A stretch of DNA of 64,000 bases, taken from the NCBI GenBank assembly GCA_963760225.1, contig CAVXCD010000001.1, positions 1 through 64,000 on the forward strand. The letters run 5' to 3'. The stretch is from 13-2-20CM-66-19 sp963760225 (GTDB lineage: Bacteria; Pseudomonadota; Gammaproteobacteria; Steroidobacterales; Steroidobacteraceae). How positions within the stretch are numbered: position 1 is the first letter of the stretch; the number at the start of each line of letters is the position of its first letter. Made by a program: the position numbers and the translations under genes. Positions 1 through 7,892 of this stretch are shown piece after piece. The notes beneath the pieces were generated by a model, which was not told the origin of the DNA, did not search any database, and worked only from the letters and a program-made list of their open reading frames with translations.

Positions 1-205
1 GAAGTCCCAAACTCATGGCCCCCATGAGCCCTACCGCGAGCATGCTGCTGAGGCGGGACTGTACTGAGCGGGCGCGATTGATTGACGGAATGCCGCGATC
101 ACCGGCAATGGGCTGCGCAGCGGGCTGAGGGGCAGCGTCTTCGCGCGGGGTCTCGACCTCGGCGCCCAATTCCTGGCCGGGCGGGGTACTGGAGAATATG
201 TTCAT
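1..205 (-). CDS. virB10: VirB10-like type IV secretion protein, N-terminal part (runs off window)
   Basis: Only the first 68 codons are inside the window. The ATG at 205 overlaps the virB9 stop as ATGA, which fixes the start. The visible part has a short cytoplasmic Pro/Ala/Glu-rich segment of about 50 residues and then a hydrophobic stretch (LAVGLMGAMSLGL) fitting the single inner-membrane anchor of VirB10. VirB10 spans both membranes and, with VirB7 and VirB9, forms the outer-membrane core complex. The call rests mainly on position directly after virB9 and on the N-terminal topology; the diagnostic C-terminal TrbI domain lies outside the window. Confidence 0.8.
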   Translation of the reverse strand, partial: MNIFSSTPPGQELGAEVETPREDAAPQPAAQPIAGDRGIPSINRARSVQSRLSSMLAVGLMGAMSLGL

Positions 206-1011
206 GAGCGGGGTCCCTTCGTCGCACGCTCGACGTTTTCAGAGGTCGTGTTCGACTTCATGCGCTCTCCACTCCCCACAAATCCCTTGTTCACGATGCA
301 ACCGGCCAGTTTCCCTCGTCGCAAAATAAGTCGATGAGCCACGCGGTGAAGGATCACGTCCCCATCGTCCATGCTGAAGTTCAGGAGCGATTCGGTGCCA
401 TCTTCGTTTCGGACAAAGATGGCCGGTTCCTCGGCATGCGCCGCGAACCTAATCCGCGTGTGCACGCCATCATCGGAAGCGGCGACGGGCTGGATGGCGG
501 GATTACCGCAATACCAGTAGTCGAAGTTCCTCGGTCGGTGCGTCTCGAGCTCCTTATCCGTCGCACTTTCTGACTCCTTCTGCGGATCCGGCGGATACGT
601 GAAGCGCAGCGCATAGATCACCTCCTGAGTGGCATCCGGGCGCTGTGCGCTCGCCGAGTAATCAATCTGATAGGTGTGCCGGGAGGTGACGATCGTGAGG
701 TTGGTGCCGACCCTTGCCACCTTCGGCTTCAGAAAGAGATGATTATCCTGCGCGACGAAGGAGATCCCTTCGATATCGCCGGCTGCGAGCCCAACAAACG
801 TTTCTCCTTGCTGAAATTCCAGATCGGTTTGGTAACCGACGTAGCCTGTGAGCCGGTAGACCTCATCCTGGCTGTAGGCTGCGGTGCGAATGCGCGCATC
901 CGCAACGCCCGGGTTCGGGAGCGTCTCGGCGATCGTGAACGGAATCATGCAGAGGCCCGTCGCCGCAGCGGCCAAGCGGTGCACGATGGTCTGTCGATAT
1001 GGATGTTTCAC
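202..1011 (-). CDS. virB9: VirB9/TrbG/CagX-type core complex protein
   Basis: 269-residue secreted protein with an N-terminal signal peptide (predicted cleavage near residue 28, after PFTIA). The body is beta-rich and the C-terminal half contains the VirB9 pattern: an FDYWY segment, then a basic/polar strand region with TRIRF and PAIFV. VirB9 is periplasmic and outer-membrane associated and binds VirB7 and VirB10 in the type IV secretion core complex. It sits between virB8 and virB10, with 4-bp overlaps on both sides, so it is translationally coupled. Length matches the family. Confidence 0.9.
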   Translation of the reverse strand: MKHPYRQTIVHRLAAAATGLCMIPFTIAETLPNPGVADARIRTAAYSQDEVYRLTGYVGYQTDLEFQQGETFVGLAAGDIEGISFVAQDNHLFLKPKVARVGTNLTIVTSRHTYQIDYSASAQRPDATQEVIYALRFTYPPDPQKESESATDKELETHRPRNFDYWYCGNPAIQPVAASDDGVHTRIRFAAHAEEPAIFVRNEDGTESLLNFSMDDGDVILHRVAHRLILRRGKLAGCIVNKGFVGSGERMKSNTTSENVERATKGPRS

Positions 1012-1769
1012 GGTGAACCTCCGGGACGCGGCGCGCCGGCGGGCGAGGTGGTGAGCGCGGTAGTAGCGGGCACGGTCGTGTCAGGAAGCACTTCCGGCTC
1101 GGGCCTAAAGTCCACCACCTTGAAGCCGAGCGGATTCCAACCGCGTACCTTCGGGTCGGTGGAGGGATCGGAGTACACGTACTGAATCGTGGCAATCCAG
1201 TGCGTGGTCTCCTCGTTCGCAGCTCCCGCCGCCCGCTTAGCCTTCACGTAGCGGACCTGCGCCAGATCGGTAACACCGCTCCCGCGCTTGAAGAAGCTGA
1301 CGGAACTGACCTGCGCACGGATCGTGGTGCCGTCCTTATAGGTATTCAGGGGCGAATTCGGGTTGGTGGGGTTCCACAGCGCGTACCAGGCCTGATTGCG
1401 CTGCGCGGTGTGAAAGGCCCCGCACTCCTCGTAATCGCTCTCCGCGGTGGCGTAATTGAACCGCTCACACACCGTCACGTAGTGAGTGAGGAGGTAGCGC
1501 GTCATCGCCTCCTGCACACCCGTGCCTCCCTGATACACCGGTACTACATCCACGATCCCGGTTGCATTGTCGACGCGCACGACGAAGGGCTCGACGTGTT
1601 TCAACGGCATCAGGAGCATCAATGCCGCAGCGAGCGCGAGCACTGCGATCCAACCCGCTCCCGCAACACCCAAGGCAAGACGTGTCGTGCGACGCTCTTG
1701 GGCGCGTGCGTCGGCATCCCAGGTTGCGGCTTCGGAGAAATACCCGGCAAGTTCAGGATCCCGTCTCAT
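1008..1769 (-). CDS. virB8: VirB8-type inner-membrane assembly protein
   Basis: 253 residues from the ATG at 1769. That start overlaps the stop of the preceding small lipoprotein gene as ATGA and is preferred over the upstream start at 1850. The topology is a short cytoplasmic N-terminus, one transmembrane helix at about residues 31-53, and a periplasmic NTF2-like domain (KHVEPFVVRVD, then WYALWNP and IATIQYVYSDP). VirB8 nucleates assembly of the type IV secretion machine and contacts VirB9 and VirB10. The C-terminus ends in a Thr/Pro/Ala-rich tail, which may be element-specific. Confidence 0.9.
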   Translation of the reverse strand: MRRDPELAGYFSEAATWDADARAQERRTTRLALGVAGAGWIAVLALAAALMLLMPLKHVEPFVVRVDNATGIVDVVPVYQGGTGVQEAMTRYLLTHYVTVCERFNYATAESDYEECGAFHTAQRNQAWYALWNPTNPNSPLNTYKDGTTIRAQVSSVSFFKRGSGVTDLAQVRYVKAKRAAGAANEETTHWIATIQYVYSDPSTDPKVRGWNPLGFKVVDFRPEPEVLPDTTVPATTALTTSPAGAPRPGGSP

Positions 1770-1918
1770 CGGCGCGCCCCAATCGCCGCCGTCGCCTCGT
1801 TGCTCGACATCGGGGCGGGTGGGTTGATGGGCTTCAAGCGTCCCTCGCAATCGACACGCGTGCGATGGGCGCTACAGGCACAAGTGAGCAGAACCAGAAC
1901 CACAACTGTGAGTTTCAT
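1766..1918 (-). CDS. virB7: VirB7-like small lipoprotein
   Basis: 50 residues from an ATG at 1918 preceded by a GAGGA ribosome-binding site. The protein starts with a hydrophobic signal (MKLTVVVLVLLTCAC) and has cysteines suited to lipid attachment, followed by a short polar tail with one more Cys. It lies between virB6 and virB8, the classical virB7 position, and its stop overlaps the virB8 start. VirB7 is the outer-membrane lipoprotein that stabilises VirB9. A longer in-frame ORF to 2140 exists, but that extension overlaps virB6 and has no signal peptide. The lipobox (LLTC or TCAC) is not textbook. Confidence 0.75.
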   Translation of the reverse strand: MKLTVVVLVLLTCACSAHRTRVDCEGRLKPINPPAPMSSNEATAAIGARR

Positions 1919-1952
1919 AAAGTCGGTCCTCGTGATCTCAAACTGCGAGGGA

Positions 1953-2957
1953 CTACCGTCCCTCCCGAATCTGGTTGTCACGCCAGCGGCGGCCGGCGAG
2001 GCCCACGACCGCACGGCGGGCGTGGTAGCCGGCCTTGCGACTCCAGGGGTCGTTGCGTGACGTCTCGGAGTCACTGAGCCCCCGTGTGAACTGTCCGGCG
2101 GTGCGCACAGCGCGCCCAAAGCCCCAGACCAACGCGGCACTCACCACGCCAAAGGTGCTCAAGGCCAGGCCACTTGCGAGCCCCGCCGCCATTGGCATCA
2201 CCTGGCGCATGACAAGGAATGTGAGACCTGCAGCCAGACACACACGCACCGCATTTGCGATCTCAATGCCGCCGCCCACGCTCACCGCTTGATTGGCAGC
2301 GACCGTGACTACGCGGAGCATGAGTGCTGCGACCAGCACGGTGAGAATCGTGATCAGCGCGTAGTTCGCAAGCTGCGCCACCCAGGCCTCGAAGAAGCGC
2401 TTGGTCGTGTTGAAAAGGAGGAGCGCGATAAAGAGCGGACCTAAGGCTAAGAGGACGGATAGCGCAATGCGCGACAGCGACAGCAGGAAAATCGTGTAGA
2501 GCGCTGTCAGGCACACCATGAGGTACACCGCGCCTCCGGCCAGGTAGTAGGCGAAATTTCCATTGAGGATCCCGGCCTTTGCGAGCAGCAGGTTAGCGAC
2601 ATCCGATCCCGCAAAGAGAATCTGATCGACAATTGCGACCGGGTCGTAGGCGCCGACGACGACAGCGGCGAGCTGCGCAGGCGCATTGAAGAACGTATCA
2701 ACAATCACGGAGTTATAGAGCCAGAGGTTGATCACACACCCCAGGATCACCGCAAGCGTGATGATGCGTTTGACCCCGGCGATGAAAGGCTCTTCGATCT
2801 GGCCCGTGAGCTGCAGATACCCCCAGACCATGACGTAGAGGACGCCCAAGGTGACTACTGCCGGTTCAAGAGCGTTCGCAATGAGTGCGGTGTTGTCACC
2901 GATGTATCCGGTCAGGATCGCGTTGAGCCAGGCGCTGAATTCGGCAAAGAAGCCCAT
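1953..2957 (-). CDS. virB6: VirB6/TrbL-type polytopic inner-membrane protein
   Basis: 334 residues with at least six hydrophobic segments: around residues 30-50, 60-85, 135-160, 165-185, 195-220 and 240-275. The start MGFFAEF, followed by a short amphipathic region, is typical of VirB6. A cytoplasmic Arg-rich tail closes the protein. VirB6 forms part of the inner-membrane channel and contacts the transferred DNA. The order virB5-eex-virB6-virB7 matches pKM101-type MPF-T operons. Confidence 0.9.
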   Translation of the reverse strand: MGFFAEFSAWLNAILTGYIGDNTALIANALEPAVVTLGVLYVMVWGYLQLTGQIEEPFIAGVKRIITLAVILGCVINLWLYNSVIVDTFFNAPAQLAAVVVGAYDPVAIVDQILFAGSDVANLLLAKAGILNGNFAYYLAGGAVYLMVCLTALYTIFLLSLSRIALSVLLALGPLFIALLLFNTTKRFFEAWVAQLANYALITILTVLVAALMLRVVTVAANQAVSVGGGIEIANAVRVCLAAGLTFLVMRQVMPMAAGLASGLALSTFGVVSAALVWGFGRAVRTAGQFTRGLSDSETSRNDPWSRKAGYHARRAVVGLAGRRWRDNQIREGR

Positions 2958-2996
2958 GGATGTCTCAGTTAGCGTCTTAAGCGTGCGGCCGAGCTG

Positions 2997-3251
2997 CTAC
3001 CGGCGTCGGAGAGGCTCATCTGCGCGTGGCAGCGCGAGGAGTGAATTTGCGCACTCGGGTGTGTACTGGAGGCTGGTCGGTTCGTTCGTGCACACCCACA
3101 CGCGCCGCTCCCACTCCGCCGGGTGACTGCGATAGTAGGCAACGCTTTGGACTGGGCCCTCAGCTTCCTGTGCACAGGCCACTGCAACGAGAAATCCTGC
3201 GACGGCAAGTGGCACGCACATACTTAGGAGCTTTGGGCCCATCCGCGGCAC
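2997..3251 (-). CDS. EexN-like entry-exclusion lipoprotein
   Basis: 84 residues if translation starts at the GTG at 3251, which follows a GAGAGGG ribosome-binding site by 7 nt; an ATG at 3242 is the alternative. A hydrophobic signal leads to a lipobox-like cysteine (VAVAC). The mature part carries the pattern VQSVAYYRSHPAEWE, then a Cys, then NEPTSLQYTPECANS, which is characteristic of EexN-type entry-exclusion lipoproteins. These act in the recipient envelope to block redundant conjugation by the same system. Location between virB5 and virB6 equals that of eex in pKM101. Good evidence from motif and context; the exact start is uncertain. Confidence 0.8.
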   Translation of the reverse strand: MPRMGPKLLSMCVPLAVAGFLVAVACAQEAEGPVQSVAYYRSHPAEWERRVWVCTNEPTSLQYTPECANSLLALPRADEPLRRR

Positions 3252-3265
3252 TGTTAGACCCTCTC

Positions 3266-3979
3266 TTAAAGACCCATCGGAGGAAGGGAGCGGAGCGAGC
3301 CCTGATCGGCGATCGCGCGCTCGCGTACCTGCTGCGCGCGGGACCATTCTTGCGCCCGCGCGACCTGATACAGCACCTGAAGCTTCGTTTGCTCGTTCTG
3401 CTCCATCGCCTGCTCCGCGGCAATTCGCGCCGTCAAGTCAAGAGATGCCTTCTCATCCGTCGCGCTACCGATCGTGCTGATCAATTGCTGAAGCGAAGAG
3501 AACCGATCGCTCGAGTTGGCAAGCGCAGTACGCGACGTTGCCTGGAGCAGTGCCGGGTTTTGTCGGGCTTGTGCGAGCTGCGCTTGCTCTGTGGGTGATA
3601 GCGCGGCCACCTGCGCAGGAGTCAAGACCGCACTGGAGCTCTGGATGCTCGTGACATTCGCAGCAAGTCCCGGATAGGCTCCCGAGGAGCCGCTCATCAC
3701 CTGGGAAAGCTGCGACCAGTTGGTCGGAAGGTAGTTACGGTTGGTGCCGGAGAGGAGATTCTGCATCCCGCGGGACCCGGTGATCGCGGCGTATGCGCTT
3801 CGCGCCTGGTTCAGTTGGTTCTCGGCGGTTGAGAGCTGCTGCTGCAGCGTCTCGTACTCCTGAATCAATTGAGCGATCGATGCCACGTCGATCACGGCGA
3901 ACTGCGCGTGCGCCGGGCGAGTGCCACCTAAGGCGAGAAATCCGACCAGAACGAAACCCGTTACGATTTTGGAAAACAT
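3266..3979 (-). CDS. virB5: VirB5-type pilus-tip/minor pilin protein
   Basis: 237 residues with a cleavable signal peptide (cleavage after RPAHA, residue 25). The mature protein is almost entirely helical and Gln/Ala-rich (IQEYETLQQQLSTAENQLNQ), as in the VirB5/TraC family that caps the conjugative pilus and contacts recipients. It follows virB4 and precedes the eex gene. Length is typical for the family. Confidence 0.88.
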   Translation of the reverse strand: MFSKIVTGFVLVGFLALGGTRPAHAQFAVIDVASIAQLIQEYETLQQQLSTAENQLNQARSAYAAITGSRGMQNLLSGTNRNYLPTNWSQLSQVMSGSSGAYPGLAANVTSIQSSSAVLTPAQVAALSPTEQAQLAQARQNPALLQATSRTALANSSDRFSSLQQLISTIGSATDEKASLDLTARIAAEQAMEQNEQTKLQVLYQVARAQEWSRAQQVRERAIADQGSLRSLPPMGL

Positions 3980-4017
3980 GAGGCAATCTCCTTACAAGTT
4001 GATGCGGGTCGAGCGCC

Positions 4018-6057
4018 TTAGGCCAGGACCCGTCGGTAGAACTGCGGCAACCAGCGCTCTGGTACCGCGCCATGCTGTTCAATTAATTGATTCACCAAGT
4101 CCACGGCACTGCGGCGACCGGAAATCACCGCAAGCTCTGCGTCAAATCCTTTGAGATCGAGCTCGCACACAAGGCTCTGATGGCCTTGGCGGACGAGAAA
4201 GCGGCGGGAGCCAGGCTCGAGCTCTTCTTTCACGAGCTTGAACTCCCGCTCGGTGAGCCCAAATCCGTTCACGTAATCCTCAGCATTCGCATCGGCATTT
4301 GGGAAGAAGATCTTGGTCGGGGTCTGCTCGATCAGCGTCCGGCTGATGGCACTGCCCAGGACATCGCTCGCGCTCTGGGTGGCGAGTGCCATGACGCCAT
4401 TCAATTTCCGCCAGGTCTTGGGTCCATCCTTCGCGAAGCCCTCGAAGGCCGCATCGGCCAAGAGGCGCCAGAACTCGTCCATCCAGCAGACGAGCCGTCG
4501 ACCGTCGAGAAGGTGGCGGACCAGATGAAAGAGGTAGAGCGTGACCGGCGTCCGGGCGATCTCGTGGTCGAGGAAGTCCGTGACGTCGAAGCCCACCATC
4601 GCGTTCGTCGCAAGTCTCGGGACGATGACGTCTTCGTCGTTGTCAAAGACCCACGAGTAATCCCCATGCGCAGCCTCGCACCAGGGTGCCAAGCGTGCGT
4701 AGAGCCCCTCGGCATCCGTTGCGTCTAGAAACTCCATGAGGCGTGAGAGCCGCCGCGCCGAGAGCTCAAGGGCCAGCGTTCCGCGCAACGCCTGATCGAG
4801 GTCCGCCTGTTGGCGCACCGAAAGACCTGCGCCCGTTGCCGGTCTCACCAACACCCGCAGCCAGCTCTTAAGAAATTCGACATTGAGCGGGGTCGGCGGG
4901 AGCTTGAGCGGATTGAACCCGGTCGGCTCGCCGCTCTTGAGCGCGCAGTACTCCCCGCCCAAGGCTCGAACCAGGATCTCAAGCCCCCGATCCTTGTCGA
5001 AGATGACCTGCGTCGCCTGGGCGCGCGTGAGCATCGCGACCAGAAACCCAATGAAGACGGTCTTGCCCGAACCCGTGGGTCCACAGATCAACGTGTGCCC
5101 GGTGTCCTTGCGGGATCCACCGTCCGGGTCCGTGGGGTCTGAGGCGTGAAGTGAGAAGTGGAACGGCGAGCGCGCACTGGTGACGAGAAGCGTCAGCGCA
5201 TCTCCCCAGTGATTGCCCCTCGCGCGCCCGGCCGGGTAGTTATGAAACGGCACCATGGCCGAGAAGTTGCGCGAGGTGATCGGCGCCTTGCGCGGGCGCA
5301 TCGGGAAATTCCCCGGGAGCTGCGCCCAAAAAGCGGCTTCCAGCGCGAGATCCTCCCGCGCCACCGTCATCCCGGTATCGGCGAGCTTCGCGCGCGCCAA
5401 CGCGACGTGATCATTGAGGCGCTTCATCCGCCTGGCATCTATGTCTTTGAGATCGAGCACGGCGGAGGAGCCGTTTGCTCGCTCGGGGTAAGAGTGCGGA
5501 TCATCGGCCATCACTTGAAGTGAGAAGTGATGATCGCCCATGACGAACTCGTTGCTGGTGAGGGCATCGAGGGCATCCTTGAGCTCCTCGGCCTGAGACA
5601 CTGAGAAATCGCCTGCATTGACCATTCGATTGAACTGACGCTGCAAGAGCGCCTGGCCTGACGCTTTGGTCAGGAAGGCAAAGGACTGGGCCAGCACGAA
5701 CGGAAAAGGAGCCGATAGGAGCGCATCGAACATCCCGACAGTCGTTGGGGTCGGGTATTCCTTGATCCCGAGCATCGCGCCCACACGAGTCGCGCTCGGT
5801 AGTCGGTACTCCAGCGCTTCGGTCCCAAAGGAGAGCCGCGAGGTTGCAAGTACTTCGTGAATTGGCGCACGGGGTAGCGGTACGGGACGAGACTCGCCGT
5901 TGACCAGGAGCGAAAAGAAAGTCAGCGGCTCTGAGTATTCGCGCCCATAGCGCGAATAGACGCCGAGCGTTTCCGGCTCATACCGCGCGAGCGAGGCACG
6001 AACGGTCTCGCGAAGCTTCTCGCAGGCGTCCAAGGCGTCCGCAAGTTCAAGCGTCGA
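4018..6057 (-). CDS. virB4: VirB4-type ATPase, C-terminal reading frame (frameshifted gene, part 2)
   Basis: About 680 residues that resume VirB4 homology directly after the frame break; the first in-frame start-like codon is a TTG at 6033. It contains the CagE/TrbE/VirB family domain and an ATPase core with Walker A GPTGSGKT and Walker B VCWMDEFW, followed by a QSASDVLGS sensor-like segment. VirB4 is the cytoplasmic ATPase that energises pilus assembly and substrate transfer. Joined to the upstream fragment the protein would be about 825 residues, normal for VirB4. On its own this fragment lacks the N-terminal domain that docks to VirB3 and the membrane. Confidence 0.9.
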   Translation of the reverse strand, partial: STLELADALDACEKLRETVRASLARYEPETLGVYSRYGREYSEPLTFFSLLVNGESRPVPLPRAPIHEVLATSRLSFGTEALEYRLPSATRVGAMLGIKEYPTPTTVGMFDALLSAPFPFVLAQSFAFLTKASGQALLQRQFNRMVNAGDFSVSQAEELKDALDALTSNEFVMGDHHFSLQVMADDPHSYPERANGSSAVLDLKDIDARRMKRLNDHVALARAKLADTGMTVAREDLALEAAFWAQLPGNFPMRPRKAPITSRNFSAMVPFHNYPAGRARGNHWGDALTLLVTSARSPFHFSLHASDPTDPDGGSRKDTGHTLICGPTGSGKTVFIGFLVAMLTRAQATQVIFDKDRGLEILVRALGGEYCALKSGEPTGFNPLKLPPTPLNVEFLKSWLRVLVRPATGAGLSVRQQADLDQALRGTLALELSARRLSRLMEFLDATDAEGLYARLAPWCEAAHGDYSWVFDNDEDVIVPRLATNAMVGFDVTDFLDHEIARTPVTLYLFHLVRHLLDGRRLVCWMDEFWRLLADAAFEGFAKDGPKTWRKLNGVMALATQSASDVLGSAISRTLIEQTPTKIFFPNADANAEDYVNGFGLTEREFKLVKEELEPGSRRFLVRQGHQSLVCELDLKGFDAELAVISGRRSAVDLVNQLIEQHGAVPERWLPQFYRRVLA

Positions 6058-6494
6058 CTCTCCGCCCCTGCGCGGCTCATGAGCTTTGCGACAAGGGAGG
6101 TCGCGACCCCCGCTGTCGGGCGGTAAACGGTGGAGAGGTAGAGCTCATTCACCATGAGCGTTTGGTGAGCGAGGCGCTCTCGATACTTGGCTTCCAGAAC
6201 ATTTGCGAAGGAACTGCCGCCTTCCCCAACTGAGGTGACCTCGCGCCGGCGGATGACGTGCGTCCAGAGAGCGACCTGCGGGCTTGCAATGTTTCGCCAC
6301 AGAACGTTCAACCGCTCGTGCCAGGTGTTGAGCGTCTCATCGTCCGCGCATTCGAAGCTCGCCCCACCGATGCGAAGGACTTGAACGTAATCGCCGAAAG
6401 CGGTCTTCACGATATGCGGTGACACGTGCGCGGCGTAAGGGATGCGCTGAGCAGCGGAGAGCTCACGCCGAAGCGTCGCGGGATGTGCGTTCAT
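6058..6494 (-). CDS. virB4: VirB4-type ATPase, N-terminal reading frame (frameshifted gene, part 1)
   Basis: The gene starts at the ATG at 6494, overlapping the virB3 stop as ATGA. The first 145 codons read as VirB4 N-terminal domain up to KLMSRAGAE. After that the homologous continuation (STLELADALDACEKL) lies in another frame. One base appears to be missing near 6058-6062, just after a GGGGCGG tract; the original frame runs on without homology to a stop at 5922. This is a real one-base deletion, a sequencing error or, less likely, programmed frameshifting. If real, the secretion system in this copy is probably inactive. Confidence 0.85.
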
Positions 6495-6877
6495 GGCCGC
6501 CGCACTCCTGCGTAAGGCACAGCTGAAATTGGCGAGGTCCGGCGCCGCCCGCGAACGTCCGGCACGTCGAGAGCCAAGGGCGAGTAACTACTCGACTTCC
6601 AATGGCGTGCGTTCGCGAGCAGCGCCGGGATTCGGGTGCGCCCCGAGAGGAGCGCCAGATCAAAGAAACGTGCATCCCGTGCGCAAAGAAGCATGCAGAT
6701 TCCGTGAATCGGCAAAGCAAGCGCTAGCGTCAGGAGATTCTTGCTGAGGAGGAAGACCTCCATGCTGAAGACCCCATTCACCAGGAGCGCCGAGTACGTC
6801 ACGCCCCAGCGCATCGGTGGCCGGGTCGCCCCGACGAAGAGCGGATCGACCGTGAGACCTGAGTTGCGATCGCTCAT
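6491..6877 (-). CDS. virB3: VirB3-type inner-membrane protein
   Basis: 128 residues from the ATG at 6877, 2 bp after the virB2 stop. The N-terminus (LTVDPLFVGATRPPM) is the conserved VirB3 signature before a hydrophobic hairpin at about residues 22-65. VirB3 is a small inner-membrane partner of VirB4. The end overlaps virB4 by 4 bp. The Ser/Arg/Pro-rich last 40 residues exceed the usual VirB3 length of about 90-110 residues. Confidence 0.88.
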   Translation of the reverse strand: MSDRNSGLTVDPLFVGATRPPMRWGVTYSALLVNGVFSMEVFLLSKNLLTLALALPIHGICMLLCARDARFFDLALLSGRTRIPALLANARHWKSSSYSPLALDVPDVRGRRRTSPISAVPYAGVRRP

Positions 6878-6879
6878 GA

Positions 6880-7179
6880 CTACACGCCGAACATGCCGCG
6901 GACCCAGGTGACGATCTGCGATGACCCGAAGGCGATCGCGATCCCCAAGATCGCCGCGATACACCAACCCCAGGAAATTCGGTTCGCCATGGCCATGGCG
7001 CCGAGCACCATGACGAGAATCACGGCAACGGGTGTGAGCCAAGCCAAGATGTTGGTCTGCAGCGCAGTCGCACCCGTCATGAACGGCGAGGCTTGCGCGA
7101 GTGCAAGCTCGGGGATGAGAAGAAACACTGTGAGGAGACTTACCCCCGACCTGGTCGTGGTTTGTGGGCCCCGTGTCAT
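6880..7179 (-). CDS. virB2: VirB2-type major pilin
   Basis: 99 residues, first gene of the visible virB operon, with a GGGGAG ribosome-binding site. A long signal peptide is followed by a processing site near ALA-QASPF and two hydrophobic helices separated by a short polar loop (MANRISWGW). This is the TrbC/VirB2 pilin architecture. The mature subunit polymerises into the conjugative pilus. Confidence 0.9.
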   Translation of the reverse strand: MTRGPQTTTRSGVSLLTVFLLIPELALAQASPFMTGATALQTNILAWLTPVAVILVMVLGAMAMANRISWGWCIAAILGIAIAFGSSQIVTWVRGMFGV

Positions 7180-7252
7180 CGCAATTCTCCCCGTCGTTGT
7201 GGAGCAATCTGTCTGGGTGCAATGCCACCACGAGGGATGCGAACGAAGCGAG

Positions 7253-7329
7253 GGGCTAATCGCGGAGAAACCACCTCATAACTTCAAGTTGTGGAGCTAT
7301 TTCTCAGGCCTAATTGCCGTGAAACCACC
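7253..7329. promoter_or_regulatory. Paired direct repeats upstream of virB2 (candidate activator sites)
   Basis: Two 23-bp copies at 7253-7275 and 7307-7329 match at 19 of 23 positions (consensus GGnCTAATyGCsGnGAAACC plus ACC). They are 54 bp apart start to start, about five helical turns, and lie 75-150 bp upstream of the virB2 start. Spacing on one DNA face suggests paired activator or repressor binding to control the transfer operon. No strong sigma70 promoter is obvious here, which would fit activator dependence. Function is inferred. Confidence 0.5.
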
Positions 7330-7626
7330 CATGAACTCACCGGTGTCTGAGCCCACGCTTTGCATCTGCATAGAACGTTGACCGGGAGTGGCGTTCAATC
7401 GAGACTAGCTGATTGCAGCGCAAGTACTTGATCCAACTCGGAGCACAGCTACTTCCGCCCGGTCATGGTTCGACTCCGATTCCTTCGGATTTCCGAGCGC
7501 CCTCAGCGTCCTACGTCCCAGCCGTGCTGCGTCTGAACTGGGGTAACATCGCGCGCGTCGCCGTTGGCGACGGCGGGCAGAGTTATTGGGCGTTTCGGTC
7601 GGCCGAACCCCAGCGCCCATTAATTC

Positions 7627-7812
7627 TCAATCACAATCATCAGGATCTAGTGGCTTGGTATGGATTTTCGCGCCCACCAGCCGCGCCTTTTCTACTTCCT
7701 CCGCTGTGTGTTTTTCGCAAACAGCGATCCAGAAGTATTCATTGGGACTGATGCCCAAGTAAATGAAATGGACCGCCGGAGCGGCGCAGTCATTACGCTC
7801 ACAAGTCCTCAT
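7627..7812 (-). CDS. Small Cys/His-containing protein of unknown function
   Basis: 61 residues from the ATG at 7812; an in-frame TTG at 7833 would add 7. The sequence has paired Cys near the N-terminus (TCERNDC) and a later CEKH, a spacing that could bind a metal, followed by an amphipathic helix and an acidic end. Composition looks like a folded protein rather than a shadow ORF, and nothing competes with it on the other strand. No family recognised. No clear ribosome-binding site. Confidence 0.45.
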   Translation of the reverse strand: MRTCERNDCAAPAVHFIYLGISPNEYFWIAVCEKHTAEEVEKARLVGAKIHTKPLDPDDCD

Positions 7813-7892
7813 CAGGACACCCGCGTGAGGCAAAGCTGAGTTTATGCAGTCTTTCAGTGTCGCGGGGCATCGGACATTGGTGTCACAAAAAG

